NCBI GenBank assembly: GCA_013619125.1
Contig: JABXKS010000064.1
Coordinates: 62,001-126,000, forward strand
DNA: 64,000 nt
Source: Clostridiales bacterium
GTDB lineage: Bacteria; Bacillota; Clostridia; Tissierellales; GPF-1
Direction of reading: 5' to 3'
How positions within the stretch are numbered: position 1 is the stretch's first letter; each line of letters starts with the position of its first letter. The notes under the pieces were generated by a model. The model did not search any database, was not told the origin of the DNA, and saw only the letters and a list, made by a program, of their open reading frames with translations. The position numbers were made by a program, and so were the translations under genes. This document shows, in pieces, positions 52,780 to 61,176 of the stretch.

Positions 52780-53698
52780 ATCCGTTCATCCTCCGTATAT
52801 ACAACTCTTCCAAGGTTCGTTCCTGTCGTTGAATCCCATGGAACGGAATTTTTAATTCCGATAAGGCTTTCGCCAATAGCAAACTCACCTCTGAATCTTC
52901 ATTTGACGCTTTGACTAGACAGCTTTCCTCTTCACAGATCAACTCGCTTATACATGCGGTAGATTGCAAATCATGAAGTTCCGCTTCTTTAATCGCTCTG
53001 ACAAATTCAATTCGATAACCCGCTGGTCCTTGAATCTCTTTCAAAGCAGCAATATCCGCATCCAAGATACATGTCCCATTCTTAATCATGGTTACACTAT
53101 CGCAAACTCTTTCCACATCCGAAAGAATATGCGTCGAAATTAAAATCGTCTTCCCCGCCTCCTTCAACTTCTTGATCATCTCCAACACCTCTCGACGTCC
53201 CTCAGGGTCCAACGCCGAGGTCGGTTCATCCAACAATAAAAGCGCAGGGTCGTGTACCAAGGCACAAGCCATCCCCAGTCGCTGTTTCATCCCGCGGGAA
53301 AACCCACCTACCTTGCGCTTTGACGCCGACTCCAAACCAACCAATCGCAACAATTCCTCCGCCCGCTTGCCCGCATCTAATTTGGACGCCTTCTGAATGC
53401 GGCCCAGATACATCAACAGCTCTTTCGCCCGCATATATTCATAAAACTGAGGCGCTTCTGGCAAATACCCGATCTTTCTTTGCACCGCTTGTTTCGCGTC
53501 TCTTACTTCCATGCCATCGATTTGAACCGAGCCCTTTCCATAAGGACTGAAGCCCGCCAAAATATTCAACGTAGTCGTTTTGCCTGCGCCATTATGTCCA
53601 AGAAAGCCGTGAACGCGCCCTTTCGGAACATGAAAATTCAGCCCCTTCAGAGCAAGAAAGGATCCAAACTCCTTTTCTAATCCATCTACGCGTATCAT
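52772..53698 (-). CDS. ABC exporter ATP-binding protein (CcmA/BcrA type)
   Basis: 308 residues. Walker A GHNGAGKTT near 35, Q loop region IGYLPEAPQFYEYM, signature FSRGMKQRLGMA, Walker B LLLLDEPTSALDP. A C-terminal domain of about 90 residues is typical of the bacitracin- and NatA-like group. The start is the ATG at 53698, behind GGAGG that overlaps the stop of the preceding small gene. Confidence 0.9.
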   Translation of the reverse strand: MIRVDGLEKEFGSFLALKGLNFHVPKGRVHGFLGHNGAGKTTTLNILAGFSPYGKGSVQIDGMEVRDAKQAVQRKIGYLPEAPQFYEYMRAKELLMYLGRIQKASKLDAGKRAEELLRLVGLESASKRKVGGFSRGMKQRLGMACALVHDPALLLLDEPTSALDPEGRREVLEMIKKLKEAGKTILISTHILSDVERVCDSVTMIKNGTCILDADIAALKEIQGPAGYRIEFVRAIKEAELHDLQSTACISELICEEESCLVKASNEDSEVSLLLAKALSELKIPFHGIQRQERTLEELYIRRMNGYE

Positions 53699-53699
53699 C

Positions 53700-53897
53700 T
53701 CAAACCTCCTTTTGGCCAACCAGCATGAAAAGCACTGGACCCACTAGATTTAAGAACAACACCAAACCGATCCACAATGGTTTCGATAAATTTCGAACCC
53801 CATCCTTCACGATCTTTCGAATGCAATACAAAGCCAAGCTTAATTGCAGGGCAAAAAGTGGCAAAAGCATCAACCAATTCTCCACTAAAAATCTCAT
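53700..53897 (-). CDS. Small PLDc_N-type membrane protein
   Basis: 65 residues with two hydrophobic helices: WLMLLPLFALQLSLALY and PLWIGLVLFLNLVGPVLFMLV. The pattern matches the phospholipase D-nuclease N-terminal (PLDc_N) short proteins that often precede ABC exporter genes. AAAGGAGG lies before the ATG at 53897. It is the first gene of the exporter/sigma operon; the upstream gap has no clear promoter. Confidence 0.78.
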   Translation of the reverse strand: MRFLVENWLMLLPLFALQLSLALYCIRKIVKDGVRNLSKPLWIGLVLFLNLVGPVLFMLVGQKEV

Positions 53898-53980
53898 TGT
53901 TTCCTCCTTTGATTGTTTCTTCACCCCTAAGACGGCTAACTCCAAAAAAGGTTCAAATAAATTTCATGATTTTTTGCAAC

Positions 53981-54004
53981 AAAAAAAAGCGCTTACGCGC
54001 TTTT
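53981..54004. terminator. Terminator after the HAD gene
   Basis: Palindrome AAAAGCGC-TTAC-GCGCTTTT (53985-54004), A run on the left. It overlaps the stop codon of the HAD phosphatase gene. Confidence 0.8.
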
Positions 54005-54673
54005 CTCAATTTCTTTCACAATGGCTTCCGATAAACCCCCATGATCTATAAAAATCTCATCGGCTCCAGCTTCAAGCAATTCTTCATTCTTCAAGATTCC
54101 CGTATTGACAACAAAACACTTGCACCCTGCCGCCTTGGCTGACTCCACACCAAAGGGGGCATTCTCCACCACAATCACTTCATCGGGGCTGCAACCCACC
54201 AATTCCATCCCTTTTAAATAGGGTTCTGGGTGGGGCTTTGAATTCTCGTAATCATATCCGGTAAGAATCAAGGTATCTTCGATCATTTCTGGATATCGCA
54301 TGCGCAGATTCTCGCGCAGATTCTCCTTCATACTTCCTGTCACCACCACAACCTTGACTCCGGTCGCTTTCACCGCTTTCAAGGTATCAAAGGCGCCTTG
54401 CATGTCCGGCCAGTGTTTTTTTTCCTCGACCAGGATCCGCTTTCTTGCTTCAATTTCATTGATTCTTTGATCATCCAAGTGTTTCGTCATCGAGAAGGAC
54501 TTAAAAAATTCTCGTGTCTCCAAGCTTGTGGCTCCTTCTCTTCTGTAGAGAACCTCGCCTGGCAATTCGACTCCCGCTTCTGAAAACACCTGCTTCCAGA
54601 TCTGTGTATATTGTGGCATGGAATCGATCAAAACCCCATCCACATCAAATAATACTGCCCGTATCTTTGTCAT
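53993..54673 (-). CDS. HAD superfamily hydrolase, beta-phosphoglucomutase-like
   Basis: 226 residues. Motif I AVLFDVDGVLIDS with nucleophile Asp10 and Asp12, motif II VVVTGS near 115, motif III Lys in SKPHPEPYLKG and motif IV VVENAPFGVESAKAAG. The helical cap inserted after motif I fits the beta-phosphoglucomutase/sugar phosphatase group. Substrate not determinable. It is probably cotranscribed behind aminopeptidase P (16-bp gap). Confidence 0.88.
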   Translation of the reverse strand: MTKIRAVLFDVDGVLIDSMPQYTQIWKQVFSEAGVELPGEVLYRREGATSLETREFFKSFSMTKHLDDQRINEIEARKRILVEEKKHWPDMQGAFDTLKAVKATGVKVVVVTGSMKENLRENLRMRYPEMIEDTLILTGYDYENSKPHPEPYLKGMELVGCSPDEVIVVENAPFGVESAKAAGCKCFVVNTGILKNEELLEAGADEIFIDHGGLSEAIVKEIEKSA

Positions 54674-54689
54674 TCCTACTCCTTATCGT

Positions 54690-56459
54690 CTAAATACTAG
54701 CCGTCTCTTCTCGAAGAAACGCCTGATCATCCTCACTCAATATCGGTGACAAAGCTTCAAACACCTGTCGATGATAGGCATTCAACCATGCTTTCTCTTC
54801 ATCCAGCAAACGATGCACCTCAATCGGGCGCGTATCGATGGGACAGAACGTCATCGTCTCAAAGCCATAGAAGGTGCCGTCGCCAGTTTCCGCTTCCTTT
54901 TGAACCGCAAGCATGTTTTCCGTTCGAATCCCATATTTTCCCTCTTTGTACACCCCAGGTTCATTGGTGACGATCATCCCCAATTCCAATGGGGTCTCGG
55001 CGCCTTTTCGACTGGAGAAGTTCTGTGGCCCTTCATGCACGCCGAGCAAATAACCAACGCCATGACCGGTGCCACATTTATAGTCCATTCCCTCTTTCCA
55101 AAGCGGACTTCTGGCGATGGTGTCTAATTGAAGCCCTGAAGTGCCCTTCAAAAATTTCGCCATGGTAAGCTGAATCATTCCTTTTAGAACCAAGGTATAA
55201 TCTTTTTTCTCTTCTTCTGTCAAATCTCCAAGCCCGAGGGTTCTCGTAATATCCGTCGTCCCTGTATAATATTGGCCGCCGGAATCAATCAGCAAAAATC
55301 CCTTTGCTTCAATCTTTGTATCATTTTCCGGGGTTGCGCGATAATGCATCATCGCTGCATTGGATTGATAAGCGGCAATGGTGTCAAAGCTCGGTTCCAA
55401 AAAGAAGTTACTCTTCCCGCGCTCTTCGATCAGAATCGTGTCCACCGTTTGTTCCGTTATTTCTTGCCCTGATTCAGTCGCCTCACGAATACGTTTCAGA
55501 GAACGCACCATGGCCGCACCGTCTTCAATCTGACAGCTTCGAAGGTTTTTCAACTCCACTTCATTTTTCACGGCTTTTAAGCGCATGGTGATTTCTTGAA
55601 TCGGTTTTGCAACAACGTCATCACTCATCAACGATTCCGCCAAAACGGAAATCCGTTTCGGGTCGTATCCGACAGAACCTGTCAGCTCACCAATTTCTTG
55701 ATAAAATGACGCATATGGCTTGACCTCAACCTGATCTACCTGCAATTTGGCACGGATTTCATTCGAAATTTTATCTTCCTCAACAAAGAGGGTTGCATTC
55801 TCATGCGTCAAAATAAAGAAAGCTGCAAAGACCGGTGTGTGCGCTACATCACCGCCACGCAAGTTTGTCAGCCAAGCGATATCATCCAGGCTTGAAATCA
55901 CATACGCATCTACTGACCGCATCTCCATTTGTTTTCGCACTTCTGCCAGTTTCTCTTCTCGTCCTTTACCAGCAAACTTCGTTTCCAATTCAAAAATCGG
56001 CGCTTCCGACAAAGAAGGACGATCCGTCCACAAGGCATCGATCCAATCCGTTTCAACAATGAAATCAACACTTCGGTCTCCAATTGCCTGCTTCCATTCT
56101 CCCATCGTCTCCAAAGAAACCACGCGGCCGTCAAATCCAATTCGATCACCAGATTCAACATGCTGCTGGATCCATTCAACAATTGTTGGATATCCAGGAA
56201 TGCCCATTTTCATCAATTGAAACCCGGTTTCTTCAATCTGACTTTGCGCTTGAATAAAGTACCGCCCATCGGTCCACAGATATCCCTCGTCCTGTGTAAC
56301 AAGGGCCGTTCCCGCTGAACCGGTAAACCCAGTTGCAAAGGTCCGTGATTTCCAATACGGTGAAACATATTCACTTTGATGCGGATCGGCACTTGGAATC
56401 ACCAAGATCGAAAGATCCGCGTCTTTCATTCTTTTTTGAATTTCCTGCAATCGTTTCAT
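54690..56459 (-). CDS. Aminopeptidase P family protein (M24B, three-domain type)
   Basis: 589 residues, the long three-domain form that removes N-terminal residues before proline. Two N-terminal creatinase-like domains (1-300) precede the pita-bread catalytic domain with the metal ligands Asp in LLIDSGGQYYTGTTDITRT (two Asp), His in GTGHGVGYLLGVHEGP, Glu in TNEPGVY and Glu in GIRTENML. The start is the ATG at 56459 behind AAGGAGG. Together with three M42 genes this shows an organism well equipped for peptide breakdown. Confidence 0.92.
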   Translation of the reverse strand: MKRLQEIQKRMKDADLSILVIPSADPHQSEYVSPYWKSRTFATGFTGSAGTALVTQDEGYLWTDGRYFIQAQSQIEETGFQLMKMGIPGYPTIVEWIQQHVESGDRIGFDGRVVSLETMGEWKQAIGDRSVDFIVETDWIDALWTDRPSLSEAPIFELETKFAGKGREEKLAEVRKQMEMRSVDAYVISSLDDIAWLTNLRGGDVAHTPVFAAFFILTHENATLFVEEDKISNEIRAKLQVDQVEVKPYASFYQEIGELTGSVGYDPKRISVLAESLMSDDVVAKPIQEITMRLKAVKNEVELKNLRSCQIEDGAAMVRSLKRIREATESGQEITEQTVDTILIEERGKSNFFLEPSFDTIAAYQSNAAMMHYRATPENDTKIEAKGFLLIDSGGQYYTGTTDITRTLGLGDLTEEEKKDYTLVLKGMIQLTMAKFLKGTSGLQLDTIARSPLWKEGMDYKCGTGHGVGYLLGVHEGPQNFSSRKGAETPLELGMIVTNEPGVYKEGKYGIRTENMLAVQKEAETGDGTFYGFETMTFCPIDTRPIEVHRLLDEEKAWLNAYHRQVFEALSPILSEDDQAFLREETASI

Positions 56460-56514
56460 GGCGCCTCCTTGAGTTTTCACTTTCTATAGTATAGCATTTC
56501 TCATGAATTATGAC

Positions 56515-56544
56515 ATGAAAAAAGACCGCTTTCGCGATCTTTAA
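56515..56544 (-). terminator. Terminator after the HD protein gene
   Basis: On the minus strand AAAGATCGC-GAAA-GCGGTCTTT (56542-56521), one wobble pair, followed by TTT. Confidence 0.75.
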
Positions 56545-57065
56545 TTTTGTAAAAGTGGTTTCTGGTAAAAGTACAACCAACGCACTTTTCCTCGGGTTAA
56601 ACGCTGTGCATATTCCAAAACTGCAAGCCCTTTGTCAACCAGGCTCACCACCCAACTTTCGCGGTATCGTGGAATCCCAAAAGGAAACATATGCTTTTTG
56701 ATAATATCTTGTTCCATTTCATTTAAATGAAAATGCTCCAATGCGTTTTTCAATGCAAGTCTTGGATGCATAGCCGCATGCTTCATGGCGTCATAAATCA
56801 AACGGTACAGGGCGTTTCTCTTAAATTTATACAAATAAAAATCATGCAATAATGCACCTCGAATTGTTGATTCATAGTCCCATTGGCGCTTTCTTGCAAT
56901 CCGATATGCAAAATAGGCAACATCTAGACAATGCTCGTATACACTTTCATGGTGATGCGGAATTTCTCGCATGGTTTGATATAACTCATGAGTAATTACA
57001 GGTGTCGCAATGGCGACAAATTCTTCTCCGTACTTTTGATGTAGTCGATTTAATTCTTGTTGCAC
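56541..57065 (-). CDS. HD domain phosphohydrolase
   Basis: 174 residues. HD superfamily metal site: HHESVYEHCLD near 40, and LLHDFYLYK near 75 supplying the His-Asp pair; a later HMFPFG holds another His. Such short HD proteins include nucleotidases and YfbR-type enzymes; the substrate is unknown. I chose GTG at 57065, with GAGGAG 7 nt before it; the frame also opens at a TTG upstream that lacks a site. Monocistronic, between aminopeptidase P and msrA. Confidence 0.82.
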   Translation of the reverse strand: MQQELNRLHQKYGEEFVAIATPVITHELYQTMREIPHHHESVYEHCLDVAYFAYRIARKRQWDYESTIRGALLHDFYLYKFKRNALYRLIYDAMKHAAMHPRLALKNALEHFHLNEMEQDIIKKHMFPFGIPRYRESWVVSLVDKGLAVLEYAQRLTRGKVRWLYFYQKPLLQN

Positions 57066-57242
57066 GTTTTCACTCCTCAAATAATCAAGTCAATAACCGC
57101 GTGTTTGTTCCTATGCATGTAATCATACCATGCTGAGAAGAATTATCAAGTAAATAATCTGAAGATTCACGGATTCTTCATGGAAAGGTTTTCCTTGACA
57201 GACCATATAAATCTCAATACGATATTCTCAGGAGGTGCTTTT

Positions 57243-57719
57243 ATGAAGAAAATTGTGATCGCCGGCGGATGTTTCTGGGGCGTTGAAGCCTATCTGGAAA
57301 AGCTGGCAGGCGTAACCTTCACCAAAGTAGGATATGCCAATGGCAAAACTGAAAATCCCAGTTATGATCAGGTTTGCAGCGGGATTACCGGACATACCGA
57401 AGCCGTATGGATCGAATATGACGAGGAAATCTTATCCTTAGAACGCCTTCTTCAATCATTCTGGCATATTATTGACCCCACCCTGTTAAACCGTCAGGGA
57501 CCCGATATCGGGCATCAATACCGAACAGGACTCTACTATACCGACATAACCGATCTCGCCCTTCTGGAAGCATCACGGGAGCGGGAACAGCTAAACCACC
57601 AACGTCCCATTGTCACAGAGATCGAAATGCTGAATGTTTTCTACGACGCAGAAGAGGACCATCAAAAATACCTGCAAAAAAATCCCAATGGATATTGTCA
57701 TATCGATCTATCAAAATAG
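57243..57719 (+). CDS. msrA: Peptide-methionine (S)-S-oxide reductase MsrA
   Basis: 158 residues. Repairs oxidised methionine in proteins. Catalytic [10 protein letters not shown] at residues 8-17 with Cys10, then [26 protein letters not shown] and [10 protein letters not shown]. The additional cysteines (C48 and one in NGYCHIDL near the C-terminus) can act as resolving residues. CAGGAGG precedes the ATG at 57243. No msrB fused or adjacent. Transcribed alone. Confidence 0.95.
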   Translation: MKKIVIAGGCFWGVEAYLEKLAGVTFTKVGYANGKTENPSYDQVCSGITGHTEAVWIEYDEEILSLERLLQSFWHIIDPTLLNRQGPDIGHQYRTGLYYTDITDLALLEASREREQLNHQRPIVTEIEMLNVFYDAEEDHQKYLQKNPNGYCHIDLSK

Positions 57720-57740
57720 CGGCAGAAATTCTGCCGCTTA
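57717..57740. terminator. Terminator after msrA
   Basis: Stem AGCGGCAGAA (57718-57727) and TTCTGCCGCT (57729-57738), then TATTTATT; overlaps both flanking stop codons. Confidence 0.65.
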
Positions 57741-59414
57741 TTTATTGTGTTCAAAAATTTGATAAAACTCCCCTTGATGCTTTTCAATGATCTCAACTAA
57801 CTTCGGATCGTATTTTGTTCCTTTCTCTGTCATCAAAACCTGGATGGCAGTTGGATGATCCATGCCCCTTCGCTGCGGCTTATCCATCCTCAAGGCATCA
57901 TAATTGTCCGCTATTGCCATAATTCTTGCCTCCAATGGAATCTGCTCCGCCTCAAGACCATGCAAATACCCATTTCCATCCCACCGTTCATGGTGATACA
58001 ACACTAGATTCTCGGCAATAATGCCCAAATCCAGATGTTTAATCAGGTTATAGCCAATCTGAACATGTTGTGTGATCTCATTGAATTCTTCAGCGCTCAA
58101 TTCTCCAGCCTTTGCTAAAATACTCTCTCGAATTCCGATTTTCCCGATATCATGTATAACCGCATACGTTTTCAGTTCTTGAATAAACCTTTCGTTGCAA
58201 CGGCTGTGAGTCGCTATCATTTTTGCATATTCACCAATTCGAATCCCATGACTCTCTTGTTCCTGCGAAGTAGCTATTGATGCCTGTTCCAGCATATCGA
58301 TCAAAGCATCTACCAGGTCTTGGTATTTCGTTGAAATTTTTTCGATTTTCACCTCGGATTCTCTGGCATTTTCTTCTTTTTCTTGCCGATTCCGTCTGAA
58401 CTCAGCAAATAGAAAAGCAGCCAACAAACCAATTAATCCATAGCGGCGAACATCATTCAATCCCATCATCAATCCATTTTCCCAGTCTTCCTTCCCATTT
58501 AAAAAGAAGTAATCTTCTGTCGAGGCATGAGCGATCAACACCCATTCCTCATCCTTCAAAGACATGCGGATCTCCGCTTCCTCCCCTAACACCATCGGGC
58601 TCAATCTTTCATATGTAAAAAGTCCATTTTCTGTTTCAAACTGTCCAATTTCCTCTGCATTCCTCAGAATCGACAAAACCTCCATCTGATTCGAATCAAT
58701 CTTCAACGTTTGACTTTCGTTCCCCTCTGAGAAAAGTACCTGCCCATTCTCTTGAAGCAAGGTCAGATGCGTGTCAAAGATCTGTGAATGATCTCTCATC
58801 ATAGACATTAAAAGTTCAGTCATATAATTCATTTGAAATAAGCCTTGTTTGTACCCGTGGAAGTCATATACGGGAACAGCCGCATTAAAATTATTGCCTA
58901 ATGAATCCATTTGCATCGCTTCAATCGACGAAAAATAGACAAAATTCTTTCGTACTTGACTCGCTTCCTTATAAAATGTTGAATCCTCAATATTTTTTAA
59001 TTGCATGTCGGCAACCCCATAGGCCTTCCCCTTCTGGGTGTTTACACGCACCACTTCTTCCCCAACCAAGTTGACAAATGAAATGTGCTGATAGCTCCCA
59101 CTAATTTCCATGAAATCAATCCACTGGCTAATCACCTCACCACGATTCTTCCCTTCCCCGCTGACAAAGGCTCTAAACATCGGATCTGTGGTCAACAGTT
59201 CCAAATCGCGCGATACTTTGCGGATCTGATGCACCACTTCTCGATGCAAGGTTTCGACAGCCTGACTTTGTCGTTTTTCAACCAATTCCCGCTGATCACG
59301 TATCGATTGATAAGAGGCATATGATGATATCCCATAAATCAAGATTAAAAAAAAGAAGGCGCCAGAAAAAAAACGACGCATATACATGTTTGTAAAACGG
59401 CTTTTCTCTCTCAT
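57738..59414 (-). CDS. Membrane sensor with HD-GYP domain (variant GYL)
   Basis: 558 residues. A membrane helix at about 14-36, an extracytoplasmic sensor region (about 40-320, dCache-like), a second helix at 326-340, a short coiled linker, and a C-terminal HD-GYP domain. The metal residues are H389, H421-D422 (HDIGKIG), H450, H474-H475 and D503. The name-giving GYP is GYL here (482-484). HD-GYP proteins usually degrade cyclic di-GMP; relatives that lack the motif may not. The signal is unknown. The start lies at 59414 after GGAGAAG. Confidence 0.87.
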   Translation of the reverse strand: MREKSRFTNMYMRRFFSGAFFFLILIYGISSYASYQSIRDQRELVEKRQSQAVETLHREVVHQIRKVSRDLELLTTDPMFRAFVSGEGKNRGEVISQWIDFMEISGSYQHISFVNLVGEEVVRVNTQKGKAYGVADMQLKNIEDSTFYKEASQVRKNFVYFSSIEAMQMDSLGNNFNAAVPVYDFHGYKQGLFQMNYMTELLMSMMRDHSQIFDTHLTLLQENGQVLFSEGNESQTLKIDSNQMEVLSILRNAEEIGQFETENGLFTYERLSPMVLGEEAEIRMSLKDEEWVLIAHASTEDYFFLNGKEDWENGLMMGLNDVRRYGLIGLLAAFLFAEFRRNRQEKEENARESEVKIEKISTKYQDLVDALIDMLEQASIATSQEQESHGIRIGEYAKMIATHSRCNERFIQELKTYAVIHDIGKIGIRESILAKAGELSAEEFNEITQHVQIGYNLIKHLDLGIIAENLVLYHHERWDGNGYLHGLEAEQIPLEARIMAIADNYDALRMDKPQRRGMDHPTAIQVLMTEKGTKYDPKLVEIIEKHQGEFYQIFEHNK

Positions 59415-59458
59415 CTTCTCCTCCTTCTTTCAACTATACCACATTGATATGTAATTTT

Positions 59459-59476
59459 TTGACAATTGATTGTCAA
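59459..59476. promoter_or_regulatory. Inverted repeat between mntP and the HD-GYP gene
   Basis: TTGACAAT and ATTGTCAA around a two-base centre. It lies 44 bp upstream of the HD-GYP start, outside any gene. It lacks a T tail after the stem, so it looks more like an operator or a -35 region than a terminator. Confidence 0.35.
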
Positions 59477-59501
59477 AAAAAAGATGTGATTTCCCACATC
59501 C

Positions 59502-60107
59502 TTAGCCGACCATAATTAAAATTCCCAAACCAATCAAAACCATACCGCCGACCCGCTCCGCAAACTTTCCAAAGCGTTCGCCCAGTCGCTGGCCGAATCT
59601 CGCTCCTAAAAAAGAGAGCACAGCCGTCACTACCGCAATCATCATCGCAGGGATCACAATGCGGTTTCCTATCAATGCAAAACTTACACCAATTGCCAAT
59701 GCGTCGATGCTAGTTGCAATAGACAGCGTTAATAGCTCCTTCATCGGCAATTCACGTGCTCTTCCCGTCTTTCGACAAACCTCACGATCACAGTCTTCAC
59801 CCATGCAAGTATCGCGATCGCAGCGATTCGGAATGGGTTTAAATGATTCCCAAATCATTTTAGCCCCAATAAATCCAAGCAGCGTCATCGCAACAAAGCC
59901 CCCCGTTTCACTGAGATCCACCTGAAAATATCTAACGACCACATATCCAAGCACAGGCATCATTCCCTGAAAACCGCCAAAGAAGAGAGCCAGTTTAATT
60001 TGATCTTTCGTCCATCGTGTTAAATTCGACACTCCACAGGAAATAGAAACCGTAAAGGCATCCATCGCCAACGCCAGAGCGATTGCAAACATTGCACCCA
60101 TTGCCAT
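59502..60107 (-). CDS. mntP: Manganese efflux pump MntP family, with cysteine ladder insertion
   Basis: 201 residues, about six membrane helices in two repeats. The conserved AMDAFTVSISCG near 14 and SIATSIDALAIG near 129 supply membrane Asp residues for Mn2+. Between the repeats is a cytoplasmic loop with C96, C101, C106 and C111, a regular C-x4-C-x4-C-x4-C that I do not recall from MntP in other bacteria. It could bind a metal. AGAGGTGA precedes the ATG. No manganese (yybP-ykoY) riboswitch is seen upstream. Confidence 0.88.
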   Translation of the reverse strand: MAMGAMFAIALALAMDAFTVSISCGVSNLTRWTKDQIKLALFFGGFQGMMPVLGYVVVRYFQVDLSETGGFVAMTLLGFIGAKMIWESFKPIPNRCDRDTCMGEDCDREVCRKTGRARELPMKELLTLSIATSIDALAIGVSFALIGNRIVIPAMMIAVVTAVLSFLGARFGQRLGERFGKFAERVGGMVLIGLGILIMVG

Positions 60108-60163
60108 TCATTTCACCTCTTGATTTTCAATACGTATAATTATAACTGCAACCCTGAAAAAAC

Positions 60164-60544
60164 TCAACCTTCCTCCCAAAGAACATGGGCAATTTCCAAG
60201 AATTCCGCATAGGACATCTGCAAGGTTTTGGCATCGACCATCAACACGGCCAATTGCTCCTGCAGGGTTGCCAGTTTCCTCTCCTTTACAAAATCAAGAT
60301 TCATTTCCGCAACAAAGCTGCCCTTCCCAGGCTGTGTATAGACAAATCCACTCCGTTCCAACTCTTCATACGCGCGTTTTGTCGTGATCACACTAACCCC
60401 AATTAGTTTTGCCAAAGCACGAATGGAGGGAAGGCCTTCCCCCGCATCCAATTCGCCATTTAGAATTTGCGCTTTCAATTGATTCACAATTTGCTGGTAA
60501 ATCGGTTCACTTGATCGATTGGATAAAACAATTCGCACCTTCAT
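60164..60544 (-). CDS. GntR family regulator, YtrA subfamily
   Basis: 126 residues: a winged helix (IYQQIVNQLKAQILNG, GEGLPSIRALAKLIGVSVIT, YEELERSGFVYTQPGKGSFV) plus a short helical dimerisation tail, the YtrA type without a ligand domain. It is the last gene of the ABC operon and overlaps the permease stop (TGATG). It is likely the repressor acting on the 12-bp inverted repeat at 62056-62092. Confidence 0.9.
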   Translation of the reverse strand: MKVRIVLSNRSSEPIYQQIVNQLKAQILNGELDAGEGLPSIRALAKLIGVSVITTKRAYEELERSGFVYTQPGKGSFVAEMNLDFVKERKLATLQEQLAVLMVDAKTLQMSYAEFLEIAHVLWEEG

Positions 60545-61176
60545 CAAAAATCACGACTCTCATAATATTTTACTGCCCGCTGCAGAGAAATCCTGAGTAC
60601 GATCCATCCGACGAAAATACCAAGAATCGGCATCCACCACTTCGAAAACAAAGGAAATGATCCAATCAATGCACTAATCACGGTGGATGCCACGCTGACG
60701 ATGATCAAGGAAATTAAATTGATCCAGCGAAGCTTCTCGTATCCCAGTTTGAAATACAGCGGCAACATAATCCCATAATACAGACAAACCGCAAAAATCA
60801 CAACCGTAAATTGTGGGATGTTGACAACACCCGTTGCATAGGGATATCCGAGGATCCACAACAAGGTGCGCAGCCCATAAGAGAGCACCAAAAAACAAAT
60901 GACCAAGATCATCACACTCCCATATCGCCCCTCAACCACTTGTTTTCGTGATACCGGAAATGCATTGACAAACCGATCGCCATGATTCATGTAATCATAG
61001 GAGTTGAGGTAGTTCACAAAGATATAGGAAATGAAAACCAAAAAGAAGGTCGAGGTTCCAAGTGCACTGTCGCTCCCTCCACGGTCAAAAATAATAAATA
61101 GGGAATAAAGCAACCCGATGAAGAATAACCGACTCGAACGAAGCAAAGCTAAATCCTTAAAAATCAAGCTACGCAT
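60544..61176 (-). CDS. ABC-2 type exporter permease
   Basis: 210 residues, about six membrane helices (FFIGLLYSLFIIFD, FFLVFISYIFVNYL and others). The YtrA operon arrangement (ATPase, permease, regulator) fits cell-envelope antibiotic response systems such as Ytr of Bacillus. It overlaps the ATPase gene by 8 bp; AAGGGGGG precedes the ATG at 61176. The substrate is unknown. Confidence 0.8.
   Translation of the reverse strand: MRSLIFKDLALLRSSRLFFIGLLYSLFIIFDRGGSDSALGTSTFFLVFISYIFVNYLNSYDYMNHGDRFVNAFPVSRKQVVEGRYGSVMILVICFLVLSYGLRTLLWILGYPYATGVVNIPQFTVVIFAVCLYYGIMLPLYFKLGYEKLRWINLISLIIVSVASTVISALIGSFPLFSKWWMPILGIFVGWIVLRISLQRAVKYYESRDF

Noticed and set aside
55747-56220. Open frame of about 157 codons opposite aminopeptidase P
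   Set aside because: It is antisense to a gene with complete catalytic motifs, has no ribosome binding site, and its product has no recognisable features.
59455-59482. Hairpin between mntP and the HD-GYP gene as a terminator
   Set aside because: On both strands the stem is followed by A residues, not T, so it does not fit an intrinsic terminator; kept only as a possible operator.
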